This document shows, piece by piece, positions 1-6,091 of a DNA stretch of 8,110 bases. Made by a program: the position numbers and the translations under genes. The notes below the pieces were generated by a model. That model saw only the letters and a program-made list of their open reading frames with translations. It ran no database searches and was not told where the DNA came from. Source of the DNA: Bacteroidaceae bacterium (GTDB lineage: Bacteria; Bacteroidota; Bacteroidia; Bacteroidales; Bacteroidaceae); the NCBI GenBank assembly GCA_900765575.1, contig CAAFRW010000014.1, positions 1 to 8,110 on the forward strand, written 5' to 3'. How positions within the stretch are numbered: position 1 is the stretch's first letter; every line of letters begins with the position of its first letter.

Positions 1-250
1 ATTTCTTGTTTCCCGAAACTTTTGCCGCCAATTTCAAATCAATTTCCAATTCTCCGGGAATCACACAAACAAAATGTCCGGACTTATCCCCATGTAATAC
101 AATTGTTTTAAATACCTGCTCAATGTTTTCGCCTAAACCTGCGGCTACATGTTGGGCACTCAAATCGTTTTCATCCACCTCGTATGGAATCAGCTCATAA
201 GCTATCTTGGCTTTGTCCAGAAGCCGAGCCACATTTGTTTTTTTAACCAT
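1..250 (-). CDS. ybaK: Cys-tRNA(Pro)/aminoacyl-tRNA deacylase, YbaK/EbsC family (partial, C-terminus off the left edge)
   Basis: The protein begins MVKKTNVARLLDKAKIAYEL and 83 residues are visible before the window ends; the family is usually about 155-160 residues, so roughly half is missing because of the window edge, not a break in the gene. The family is a cytoplasmic trans-editing factor that hydrolyses mischarged Cys-tRNA(Pro). The visible part has the typical N-terminal helix, the 'YE.DE.DLSA' stretch (residues 23-32) and the EQVFKTIV segment, in which Lys48 matches the conserved substrate-binding lysine of YbaK (Lys46 in the best-studied members). The next part, with IPGELEIDLKLAAKVSGNKK, also fits the fold. 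The ATG at 250-248 is chosen because an in-frame family-like N-terminus starts there and a good Bacteroidetes -7 box lies 27 bp upstream. It is separated from the lipoprotein gene upstream by 57 bp and probably has its own promoter. Confidence 0.88.
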   Translation of the reverse strand, partial: MVKKTNVARLLDKAKIAYELIPYEVDENDLSAQHVAAGLGENIEQVFKTIVLHGDKSGHFVCVIPGELEIDLKLAAKVSGNKK

Positions 251-276
251 TTTACCTCTGTCTATTCATTACAGAG

Positions 277-284
277 CAAAGGTA
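277..284 (-). promoter_or_regulatory. Bacteroidetes-type -7 promoter box for the ybaK-type gene
   Basis: On the minus strand the bases read TACCTTTG, an exact match to the TAnnTTTG -7 consensus of the Bacteroidetes primary sigma factor. It lies 26 bp before the ATG, in the intergenic gap. No good TTTG -33 box is found about 19-21 bp further upstream (that position reads roughly TTCCTG); a TTTG occurs 29 bp upstream, which is too far. So the -7 half is strong and the -33 half weak. Just downstream, CTCTGT and ACAGAG (276-271 and 261-256) can pair as a 6-bp stem around a 9-nt loop in the first transcribed bases. Confidence 0.6.
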
Positions 285-307
285 CGATTTGTTACGAAAA
301 ACAGGAA

Positions 308-670
308 TTATTTCAAAGTCAAATAGATGTTCGAAGAACGAAATTTCATAAAATTATCGGATAAACTCGGCCTCTTTTTATGAATAGAATAGGTTTTCTG
401 GGATTTACCTTTTACTGAAATCACAAAAGAAACAAACTTTTTATCAGGAGTCAATGAGTATTCTACCGGAAGATTTTTTTCATTCAACAATAAAAAAGTT
501 TCTAACGTATCGACTTGCAATTTCAAAAAGATTTCCTCTAACGAAACCTGTACCAGTTTATCCTGCTTATCGTTTTTATCTTCATTCACTACAATAATAT
601 TCGTCGTATCCGTATTCATACACGCAGCCAATGCCATACAGCATACCGCCATAAAACACTTTTTCATCAT
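308..670 (-). CDS. Small lipoprotein of unknown family (120 aa)
   Basis: I do not recognise the family. The N-terminus is a lipoprotein signal: MMKKC, a short hydrophobic stretch and a lipobox LAAC with Cys17 as the lipidated residue. After the Cys the sequence is MNTDTTN, without the run of acidic residues that Bacteroides uses to send lipoproteins to the cell surface, so a periplasm-facing location is more likely. The mature part (about 103 residues) is charged and soluble, with a Lys/Asp-rich stretch at 30-38, a helical-looking segment VSLEEIFLKLQVDTLETFLLL (42-62) and probable beta strands at 77-88. Two ATGs stand in tandem (670-668, 667-665), and either could be the start. The gene begins 10 bp after the stop of the 486-aa membrane protein, so the two are almost certainly co-transcribed and may work together. 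Confidence 0.75.
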   Translation of the reverse strand: MMKKCFMAVCCMALAACMNTDTTNIIVVNEDKNDKQDKLVQVSLEEIFLKLQVDTLETFLLLNEKNLPVEYSLTPDKKFVSFVISVKGKSQKTYSIHKKRPSLSDNFMKFRSSNIYLTLK

Positions 671-680
671 TCAAACGGTT

Positions 681-2141
681 TTAATCAATAGCCTCAATAT
701 CTTTCAATCCTTTACGGTTCAAGCAAACACGATAGCGTTTGTATTCACTCTGCCCCTGATACTTACACTGAATAATAAAATTCAAATAATATACCTTCTC
801 CCCTTCTACCAACTCAAAATTTCCATTCCCCAGGTTAGCATATACCGGCATCTCCGGATTATCCATCTTACGCATAAACTCGGATAAATTGTAACGGATA
901 ATATCATTTACTCCTAAAATAGGGTGTGGAGAGGTTTCTTTTACGTTTTTTCTTTTCAGATGCACCCGTTTCCGATACAAAATAACTTGTTCGTATATCC
1001 TCCGACTCGTCTCCATCGGAGAAGTTCGCCCCCGCTTCTCCCATACATATCGGGGAAGTTTTTCATTGGAGATATAATCAAATCCCTCTTTACTCCATCC
1101 TATTTTTCGGTTATTTACCCGAATAGAGATACGGTTATCAAAAAAGCGGCTTCCCAATTTATTCGCAAAATAGTAACGTATCAATTCTTTAATACGGTCC
1201 TTAAACATATAGCTGATTACCAATGCAATAAAAAGAGGAAGGGTAAAGTTACCATACGTTTGCTGAAAAGAAAAAGCAATGACCGTCGCAAATATCATAG
1301 AGATGCCTGCCGCAATACTAAAGGCTATCTGCTCCAGAAAGAATGTATTCCGTCGTTTATGAGCCGCCAGATATAAATCACTTTCAATGTATTTCTTCAA
1401 CATGCTGGCATGATATACAAACCGGCTATTGTTATCTTCACTATCAACTTTTACATAGTTATAATGCATTTGTTTCTTATAGTGCAGTTCATTATCTAAC
1501 AGTTCTTGCATACGCTGCTTCAACACGTCATAATCGGCCGGAAAGTTATTTTTTAAAAGATTGAGCAAACGATAAACATGCTGTTCCATCACATTGGAAA
1601 TAAATTCATCGGCATAATTAAAACAACTCAGATATTGATTATTGATGCTCGAAACATTCACTATCTTTCTCAGTCCTCTATACTGTTCCAAAATACTTTG
1701 CAGATTCGACAGGAACTCATTACACAAAAACATGCGGTCCGCGTCAATCGCATTGTTTTTTATATGTACGTAAGCATTTCGTATGGCGCTTTTCAAAATA
1801 GAGGCATACATTTTTATTTCCGACTCATACTTTTTCAGATTAGTCTGAGTAGGTTGAGACGTAACGTTCAGACAAGCCTCGTACAAAAGCCTGTATGGCA
1901 AGATATCAGGAGAAACCAAATCACGCAACAGGTACGAAGGAGTAATAAGGCGTACATAGGAACGAACATCACGATAGAAATTGTTCTTAAAATAAGTCTT
2001 CGGATTAATATCCAACGAATAAGGAACAAATATCCATGTGTTCATGTCGAATTCACTTACCGGAAGTTTTCTCCGGGCCACATAGCCCACTTTAAATTCT
2101 AAAGTATTCTTATCATGAATTTTTGCTTGAATTTCTATCAT
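681..2141 (-). CDS. Conserved-looking membrane protein of unknown family, two central transmembrane segments (486 aa)
   Basis: No known domain is recognised. The protein has three parts: a soluble N-terminal region of about 265 residues, rich in Tyr, Asn and Leu and probably helical from about 100 on (including LQSILEQYRGLRK and RLLNLLKNNF); a membrane hairpin with segments at about 269-292 and 299-313, joined by a short loop QQTYGN; and a basic C-terminal region of about 170 residues starting with KDRIKELIRYY. No signal peptide is present. The positive charges before (HKRRN) and after (KDRIKELIR) the hairpin predict both large domains in the cytoplasm. The C-terminal part looks strand-rich (NFELVEGEKVYYLNFIIQCK). 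The ATG at 2141-2139 is preceded by TAGGA 8 bp upstream. The gene lies 39 bp after the SLC13-like gene and 10 bp before the small lipoprotein gene, so it probably belongs to a transcript with one or both. Confidence 0.8.
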   Translation of the reverse strand: MIEIQAKIHDKNTLEFKVGYVARRKLPVSEFDMNTWIFVPYSLDINPKTYFKNNFYRDVRSYVRLITPSYLLRDLVSPDILPYRLLYEACLNVTSQPTQTNLKKYESEIKMYASILKSAIRNAYVHIKNNAIDADRMFLCNEFLSNLQSILEQYRGLRKIVNVSSINNQYLSCFNYADEFISNVMEQHVYRLLNLLKNNFPADYDVLKQRMQELLDNELHYKKQMHYNYVKVDSEDNNSRFVYHASMLKKYIESDLYLAAHKRRNTFFLEQIAFSIAAGISMIFATVIAFSFQQTYGNFTLPLFIALVISYMFKDRIKELIRYYFANKLGSRFFDNRISIRVNNRKIGWSKEGFDYISNEKLPRYVWEKRGRTSPMETSRRIYEQVILYRKRVHLKRKNVKETSPHPILGVNDIIRYNLSEFMRKMDNPEMPVYANLGNGNFELVEGEKVYYLNFIIQCKYQGQSEYKRYRVCLNRKGLKDIEAID

Positions 2142-2180
2142 AACGCATTCCTATGTACTTACAATCACTTATTAACTATC

Positions 2181-3893
2181 CTAAAACAATCCGTTCGTAT
2201 AACCATACCATCGTAAAACCGTTTCACCCCAAACGAGAATCATCACCCAACTGATAATCATCATGGTAATACCAAATTTAAAGGTATCGCTCCAACTATA
2301 TTGATTCGTGGTATATAGCAGTGCCGCAGGCTTGCTGTTAAAGGGCAATACATATACATGACCCACTAACATCGCTACCGGAAAGGCCAGACTCATAATA
2401 GGATATCCATTATTTTGTGCTACCCCTATAGCTATCGGGACAAATATTAACGTCAACATAGTTTTAGATTGGAAAATAAGGGAAAACAGCAACATACCTC
2501 CCGTTAGAATCATGTAGATAGCCCAGAAAGGTGTAGAATTAGTAATGCCTAAAGTGGCAAAAAGCGAATCAATCATTGTACCCGGTAATCCTGTGGCATC
2601 CAACCCGGCTCCTAATGTATAAGCACCGGCCGAGAATAGTAGCAAATGCCAGGGAATGTCCACATCGTTCCATTTCACGATTCCTATACCCGGAAGCAAA
2701 GCCACCACAGCTCCCATAAAAGCAACCGCTGTCTGGTTTATGCCATGCTGTTTATCCGTAGCCCAAAGAAGCAATACTGCCACGAATATAAAAATAGCCT
2801 TATATTCTTCCGTCTTCATTTTACTTAACTTATGCAACTCATCGCGAAGACGCTCCATACCTCCCTCAATTTGCGGCACACGCTCCTCTTTCTTTAGCGG
2901 AAAATAAATCTTTGAACCTACAAACCAAGCTATAAAAATCAAGAGGATACTCATAGGAAAAGCAGCCTTGAACCAATCTTGATAACTGAAAGAGCCTATA
3001 CCCAATGCTCCGGCTATAAGCGAACCGGCTAACAAGGTCGCACCGGATCCGGTCAAAAATGCGTTGGCTCCCAGATTAATTTGAAAAAGATTTTGCAAAA
3101 TAAGGTTCCTTCCGAAATTATTACGGTGTTCTCCACCGGTAGCCCCGTAAATAGCGGCAACCACCATGAATATTGGCAATAAGATAGCTGCCTTAGCCGT
3201 TGTAGCTGAAATAAAAGCGGATAGCACAACATTAATAACAATAAAACTCAGCATTATGCCACTTGAATTCTTTCCGAATCTCAAGACAAACCATAAAGCA
3301 AAACGTTTGGCAACCTGTGTTTTCACTAGCATACTGGCTAACACAAACGAAAGAATATTCAACCACATCACAGGATGTCCAAGCTGGGCATAAGCTGTTT
3401 TATCAGAGGTAATCCCCGTTAAAACAATAGTGAGGATAACAATTAAAGAAGTCAGATAGTTAGGTATGGCCTCGGTTATCCACAAAATAATAGCGGCAAC
3501 AAACACAGCTAACATTGCATAATTAATACGTAGAAAATCTTTTTTAGCCACCTGCTGGGATTGGGATACAAGCTGTGATTCTTGTACAGAACCTTCGTCA
3601 CTCTTATCCGATGTTTGTTTCAAAACTTTAAGCGAAGCCATTTCCAGTTGTTTATACCGGCTTATAGCAGATTCCGTCAGATGGGTAGTCTGCGGGTTGA
3701 GGTCTATTTTATCAATAAATGAAATATCTGAAACCCAATAAATAAGGATAAATGCAAGTATAGCCAACGGAGCACCTATACGTTGCAATATCTTTTCAAA
3801 GCCTGCTTTTTGCATTTTCGGTAGCTTCTCAATACGATAATTCTCCATATCGAGAGGGTCAAAAGGCTTAATTTCTTTTGTGTTTTCTGCCAT
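2181..3893 (-). CDS. SLC13/DASS-family anion transporter (570 aa) with an N-terminal insertion and altered SNT motifs
   Basis: This is a polytopic inner-membrane carrier with about a dozen hydrophobic segments between residues 41 and 560. Family signs include TEAIP at 140-144, the QLGHPVMWLNILSFVLA segment (170-186), the glycine-rich LTGSGATLLAG region (280-290), and two pseudo-symmetric halves, each with a hairpin-like motif before a Pro-containing helix. SLC13/DASS members carry di- or tricarboxylates, sulfate or related anions with Na+ or by exchange. Two features are unusual. Residues 56-119 form a long polar insertion (Gln- and Ser-rich around 100-116) between the first and second membrane segments. 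The two Ser-Asn-Thr motifs that bind Na+ and substrate in characterised members read SAT (229-231) and SKT (476-478). The substrate therefore cannot be read from the sequence. The gene follows the CYTH pair after an 82-bp gap with stem-loops and precedes the 486-aa membrane protein by 39 bp. Confidence 0.88.
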   Translation of the reverse strand: MAENTKEIKPFDPLDMENYRIEKLPKMQKAGFEKILQRIGAPLAILAFILIYWVSDISFIDKIDLNPQTTHLTESAISRYKQLEMASLKVLKQTSDKSDEGSVQESQLVSQSQQVAKKDFLRINYAMLAVFVAAIILWITEAIPNYLTSLIVILTIVLTGITSDKTAYAQLGHPVMWLNILSFVLASMLVKTQVAKRFALWFVLRFGKNSSGIMLSFIVINVVLSAFISATTAKAAILLPIFMVVAAIYGATGGEHRNNFGRNLILQNLFQINLGANAFLTGSGATLLAGSLIAGALGIGSFSYQDWFKAAFPMSILLIFIAWFVGSKIYFPLKKEERVPQIEGGMERLRDELHKLSKMKTEEYKAIFIFVAVLLLWATDKQHGINQTAVAFMGAVVALLPGIGIVKWNDVDIPWHLLLFSAGAYTLGAGLDATGLPGTMIDSLFATLGITNSTPFWAIYMILTGGMLLFSLIFQSKTMLTLIFVPIAIGVAQNNGYPIMSLAFPVAMLVGHVYVLPFNSKPAALLYTTNQYSWSDTFKFGITMMIISWVMILVWGETVLRWYGYTNGLF

Positions 3894-3910
3894 AGTATCA
3901 AATTATTTAA

Positions 3911-3949
3911 AAGAGAGAGCTGTGCGTTCTTTTATACACAGACTCTCTT
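3911..3949 (-). terminator. Probable intrinsic terminator after the CYTH gene
   Basis: On the minus strand AAGAGAG-T-CTGTG pairs with CACAG-CT-CTCTCTT: 7 + 5 bp with a small internal bulge and a 12-nt loop. The downstream arm runs into CTTTTAAATAATTT, a short U-rich tail. It lies between the stop of the CYTH gene and the start of the SLC13-like gene, 17 bp before that ATG. The stem is AG/CT-rich and the T run is only four bases, so it may be an incomplete terminator or an attenuator for the transporter gene. On the plus strand the hairpin is followed by CTTTTT, so it could also act in that direction, although no plus-strand gene is nearby. Confidence 0.5.
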
Positions 3950-3969
3950 CTTTTTATGAAGATAAAAAG
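3950..3969. repeat. AT-rich perfect stem-loop beside the terminator
   Basis: CTTTTTAT and ATAAAAAG are an exact 8-bp inverted repeat around a 4-base loop (GAAG on the plus strand). It starts 6 bp past the stop codon of the CYTH gene and directly abuts the terminator-like hairpin at 3911-3949. It may stabilise the 3' end of the transcript or form part of the termination signal. A and T bases make up nearly all of the stem, so chance in an AT-rich gap is possible. Confidence 0.4.
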
Positions 3970-3975
3970 TAAAAT

Positions 3976-4446
3976 TTACTTCCAGTTCTTATAGGGATTC
4001 TTCATCAACATGGAGTTATAGTAACGGGAATCTCCGGTTACTTCGTCTCCTAACCATACCGGACGTTCAAATGCAACATTCTCGTCAGGTAATTCTATTT
4101 CTGCCATAGTGAGTCCTTCATTTTCTCCATAAAACTCATCCACTTCAAAAGTATATTCCCCAGCTTTCACCAGATAACGGGTCTTGTCAATAATCCCCGG
4201 TTCACAAAGTTCCAGGAGTTCTTTTACCTCTTCTACCGGAATTTCTTTTTCCCATTCGAAACGGCTTGCACCACTTTTATTACCGATACCCTTAATTGTA
4301 ATATATCCCTTTTCACCTTTTACCCGAACACGTACGGTACGTTCCGGCACGGAACTAAGATACCCTTGTATGATACGCGTTGCTTTAAATGCTTCTGATT
4401 TGAATTCTCCCTTTACAAGGAATTTACGTTCTATTTCTTGTGCCAT
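3976..4446 (-). CDS. CYTH-domain protein, triphosphate tunnel metalloenzyme family (156 aa)
   Basis: The length and motifs match small bacterial CYTH proteins such as the tripolyphosphatase-type TTM of Nitrosomonas. The ExExK signature is at the N-terminus (E4, E6, K8). It is followed by the tunnel residues of the eight-stranded barrel: R39 and R41 (VRVRVKG), T50 and K52 (TIKG), E64 and E66 (FEWEKEIP), K88 and R90 (DKTRYL), E101 and D103 (FEVDEF), E116 and E118 (AEIEL) and R141 (DSRYYNSML). All the expected acidic metal ligands and basic phosphate contacts appear intact, so it should be active. Known members hydrolyse tripolyphosphate, thiamine triphosphate or nucleoside triphosphates with Mg2+ or Mn2+, and some are class IV adenylate cyclases; tripolyphosphatase activity is most common for this length. 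There is no signal peptide, so it is cytoplasmic. It starts 7 bp after the 214-aa gene and is surely co-transcribed with it. Confidence 0.9.
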   Translation of the reverse strand: MAQEIERKFLVKGEFKSEAFKATRIIQGYLSSVPERTVRVRVKGEKGYITIKGIGNKSGASRFEWEKEIPVEEVKELLELCEPGIIDKTRYLVKAGEYTFEVDEFYGENEGLTMAEIELPDENVAFERPVWLGDEVTGDSRYYNSMLMKNPYKNWK

Positions 4447-4453
4447 AATCTTA

Positions 4454-5098
4454 TTAATTTGCTAAAGGTTTATTACTCATTCCAATCACTCTCTTAATAG
4501 CTTGCAGATAGTTGATATTTTCCATTCCTTCCAATCCGCAATCTTTAATGGTTTTCTTTATATCTTCAATTTCAGTAGATTCCGAATTGATGGTTTTTAC
4601 CATTGCTCCATTAATATATACTTCACCGGTTTCACAAATCGTATCGTTTACCATATATCCGTAACGAACTTTTTCCACTTTAACGGCCTGTAAATCGGGG
4701 TGTGCTTCTATCATTCCTAAGAATTCTTCCAATGTATAGGTCTCTTTTGCCAGTTCCGGCATACCTTCTACTTTAAATGCAGGAAATACTTCATTTTTCA
4801 ATACCGATGCGGCAATAGGGAATTCCCCCTTCATCAACGGATTCCACTGTTCCAGTCCGTCCACCTTCTGAACAAATGTTTTAATATCCATTTTACCATC
4901 ACGTATCTTTGTATTGTTTACATCATTCGTACGACTGACAATGTAAATTTCATTGCTGCGGCGTTCCCATACTTTTTCCGGAACCGGAACACTTAACCGT
5001 GCCATACGTTTTGCTTGTTCGCAAAAACAACGTCCGAAACTACGATACTCAAAACGAGGTTTTGAGATTTCCCCAATTTTTAATTCATCTTTAGCCAT
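4454..5098 (-). CDS. Conserved protein of unknown function, possibly a divergent CYTH-like protein (214 aa)
   Basis: It has no signal peptide or membrane segment and is probably cytoplasmic. It shows an order of motifs that recalls a CYTH barrel: FEYRSFG (16-22) in place of ExExK, EIYIVSRTNDVNNTKIRDG (50-68) with K64 and R66, MDIK (70-73) resembling the TIKG strand, the EQWNPLMKGEFPI segment (83-95), then ETGEVYINGAMVKTINSESTEIEDI (156-180), which resembles the acidic strands ending in 'aEIE', and a C-terminal NYLQAIKRVIGM helix. The ExExK motif itself is absent, so it could be a divergent member with another chemistry, a non-catalytic partner, or an unrelated fold. It is the first gene after a gap holding a 15-bp inverted repeat, and its stop lies 7 bp before the start of the true CYTH gene. 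The tight pairing suggests a shared job. The ATG at 5098-5096 is the only early in-frame start, and its leader is A-rich without a Shine-Dalgarno site. Confidence 0.8.
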   Translation of the reverse strand: MAKDELKIGEISKPRFEYRSFGRCFCEQAKRMARLSVPVPEKVWERRSNEIYIVSRTNDVNNTKIRDGKMDIKTFVQKVDGLEQWNPLMKGEFPIAASVLKNEVFPAFKVEGMPELAKETYTLEEFLGMIEAHPDLQAVKVEKVRYGYMVNDTICETGEVYINGAMVKTINSESTEIEDIKKTIKDCGLEGMENINYLQAIKRVIGMSNKPLAN

Positions 5099-5113
5099 TT
5101 TGTTTTGTTTTTT

Positions 5114-5179
5114 AAAGAACCGGATTATCTCTTTGGTTTAGGTTTTATATTATACGCAATAGCTATAATCCGGTTCTTT
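5114..5179. repeat. Perfect 15-bp inverted repeat with a 36-bp spacer
   Basis: The plus strand reads AAAGAACCGGATTAT at 5114-5128 and its exact complement ATAATCCGGTTCTTT at 5165-5179. It lies between the stop of the lamin-tail lipoprotein gene (40 bp away) and the ATG of the 214-aa gene (15 bp away). As RNA it would form a long stem, with the C/G core CCGG in the middle and A/T ends. On the minus strand the second arm ends in TTCTTT but is followed by AAAAAACAAAAC, so there is no clean U tail. It may be the terminator of the porin-lipoprotein unit, a 5' regulatory structure of the CYTH pair, or a protein-binding site. The spacer is AT-rich with no -7 box seen. Confidence 0.75.
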
Positions 5180-5218
5180 CATGAATAAATATAATTATAA
5201 TGTTCTCTAAATTACTGA

Positions 5219-6058
5219 TTATTGTACCACTGTGTCATCTGTTGTTCCGTCTGACGGATTCGCCGCATTCACAGTCGGGTCGGTAATTTTCCATTTACCG
5301 GTTCCATCCGGACAACGGCTCCATGAACCTTTTACCGATGCCAGACTTTGGTCGCCCCACCCTGTACCTTTTTCACCGCGTTGGAAAGTATCCAACTTAT
5401 TGCCATTCGGGTCAAAGAGTTCCACCAAAACACTTTTCTTAGCAGAGAATCCACTCGAAAAACCTCTATCCGTAGTGCCCTTTGCACCAATGATGGCAAA
5501 ATAACCATGAGCAGGAATCACTTCACCCTCTATGCCGGTCCAAGTCAACTCTTCGTCTTTATTCAATGTCACATCTTTCAATTTAATTTCCTTATCACCT
5601 TTGTTATACAATTCAATAGCTTTTTCAGCATCATCCGAAGCAGAACCGTACAATTCGTTCAATACCAACATCGTATAATCAACCGGTTCATCACCTACTG
5701 TATACTCCTTCGTGTTTGAAACCGTTTGTAAACCAGCCGCAGTGACTACCGTTATCGTGTAAGTCACTTTCACTTTATCGGCCTGTGCCGGAATGGTAGC
5801 CACGTACGTTCCACTCTTTTCAGCTTTCATCTCAACCGAATTACTTGTCGTTCCGGCAGTATAACTCAATGTTACCGTTTTCACCTCTTGCAATCCTGTT
5901 ACAACAGCTTTCACAGTCACAGCATCGTCCGAAGTCGGAGCTTCCGGATTAATTGCAATAGATTCAATCGTAGAAGGACCTTCATATACTTTGTCTTCTA
6001 CGCATGCTGCCATACATAGTCCGACAACCAGCATTATATAAAATTTTATCGTCTTCAT
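5219..6058 (-). CDS. Lipoprotein with Ig-like region and lamin-tail domain (279 aa)
   Basis: The signal peptide MKTIKFYIMLVVGLCMAAC ends in a lipobox with Cys19. The residues after it, VEDK, are acidic, which resembles the Bacteroides lipoprotein export signal, so surface display is plausible. Residues 30-122 look like an Ig-like or Fn3-like beta domain (SIAINPEAPTSDDAVTVKA; SGTYVATIP; KVTYTITVVTAAG). Residues 130-270 look like a lamin-tail domain: LVLNELYGSASDD, AIELYNKGDKEIKLKDVTL, YFAIIGA, VLVELFDPNGNKLDTFQRG and the closing SWSRCPDGTGKWKI...NAANPSDG, which is typical of bacterial members. Such domains bind or present partners on secreted proteins and often accompany nucleases or phosphatases; here no enzyme domain is attached. 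The gene lies 33 bp after the porin gene and probably shares its transcript. Ligand unknown. Confidence 0.85.
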   Translation of the reverse strand: MKTIKFYIMLVVGLCMAACVEDKVYEGPSTIESIAINPEAPTSDDAVTVKAVVTGLQEVKTVTLSYTAGTTSNSVEMKAEKSGTYVATIPAQADKVKVTYTITVVTAAGLQTVSNTKEYTVGDEPVDYTMLVLNELYGSASDDAEKAIELYNKGDKEIKLKDVTLNKDEELTWTGIEGEVIPAHGYFAIIGAKGTTDRGFSSGFSAKKSVLVELFDPNGNKLDTFQRGEKGTGWGDQSLASVKGSWSRCPDGTGKWKITDPTVNAANPSDGTTDDTVVQ

Positions 6059-6091
6059 ATTCGTTTATTTTTAAAGGATAGAACAATAGGT

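Noticed and set aside
924..1376. Plus-strand open frame of 150 codons
   Set aside because: It is antisense to the same gene, with irregular composition and no recognisable motif or start signal.
1578..2102. Plus-strand open frame of 174 codons
   Set aside because: It lies wholly antisense to the 486-aa gene, its product has no coherent domain or signal, and all supported genes run on the other strand.
3053..3241. Minus-strand open frame of 62 codons inside the transporter
   Set aside because: It is out of frame within a well-supported gene and has no family match.
5129..5164. Known riboswitch in the spacer upstream of the CYTH pair
   Set aside because: I see no core of a known riboswitch class (such as TPP, cobalamin or SAM); only the inverted repeat itself is supported.
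5114..5179. Inverted repeat as an Mpi-type invertible promoter of the kind that controls Bacteroides capsule loci
   Set aside because: Those switches have inverted repeats around a segment of well over 100 bp that carries a promoter; here the spacer is 36 bp and shows no -7 box in either direction, and no recombinase gene is nearby.
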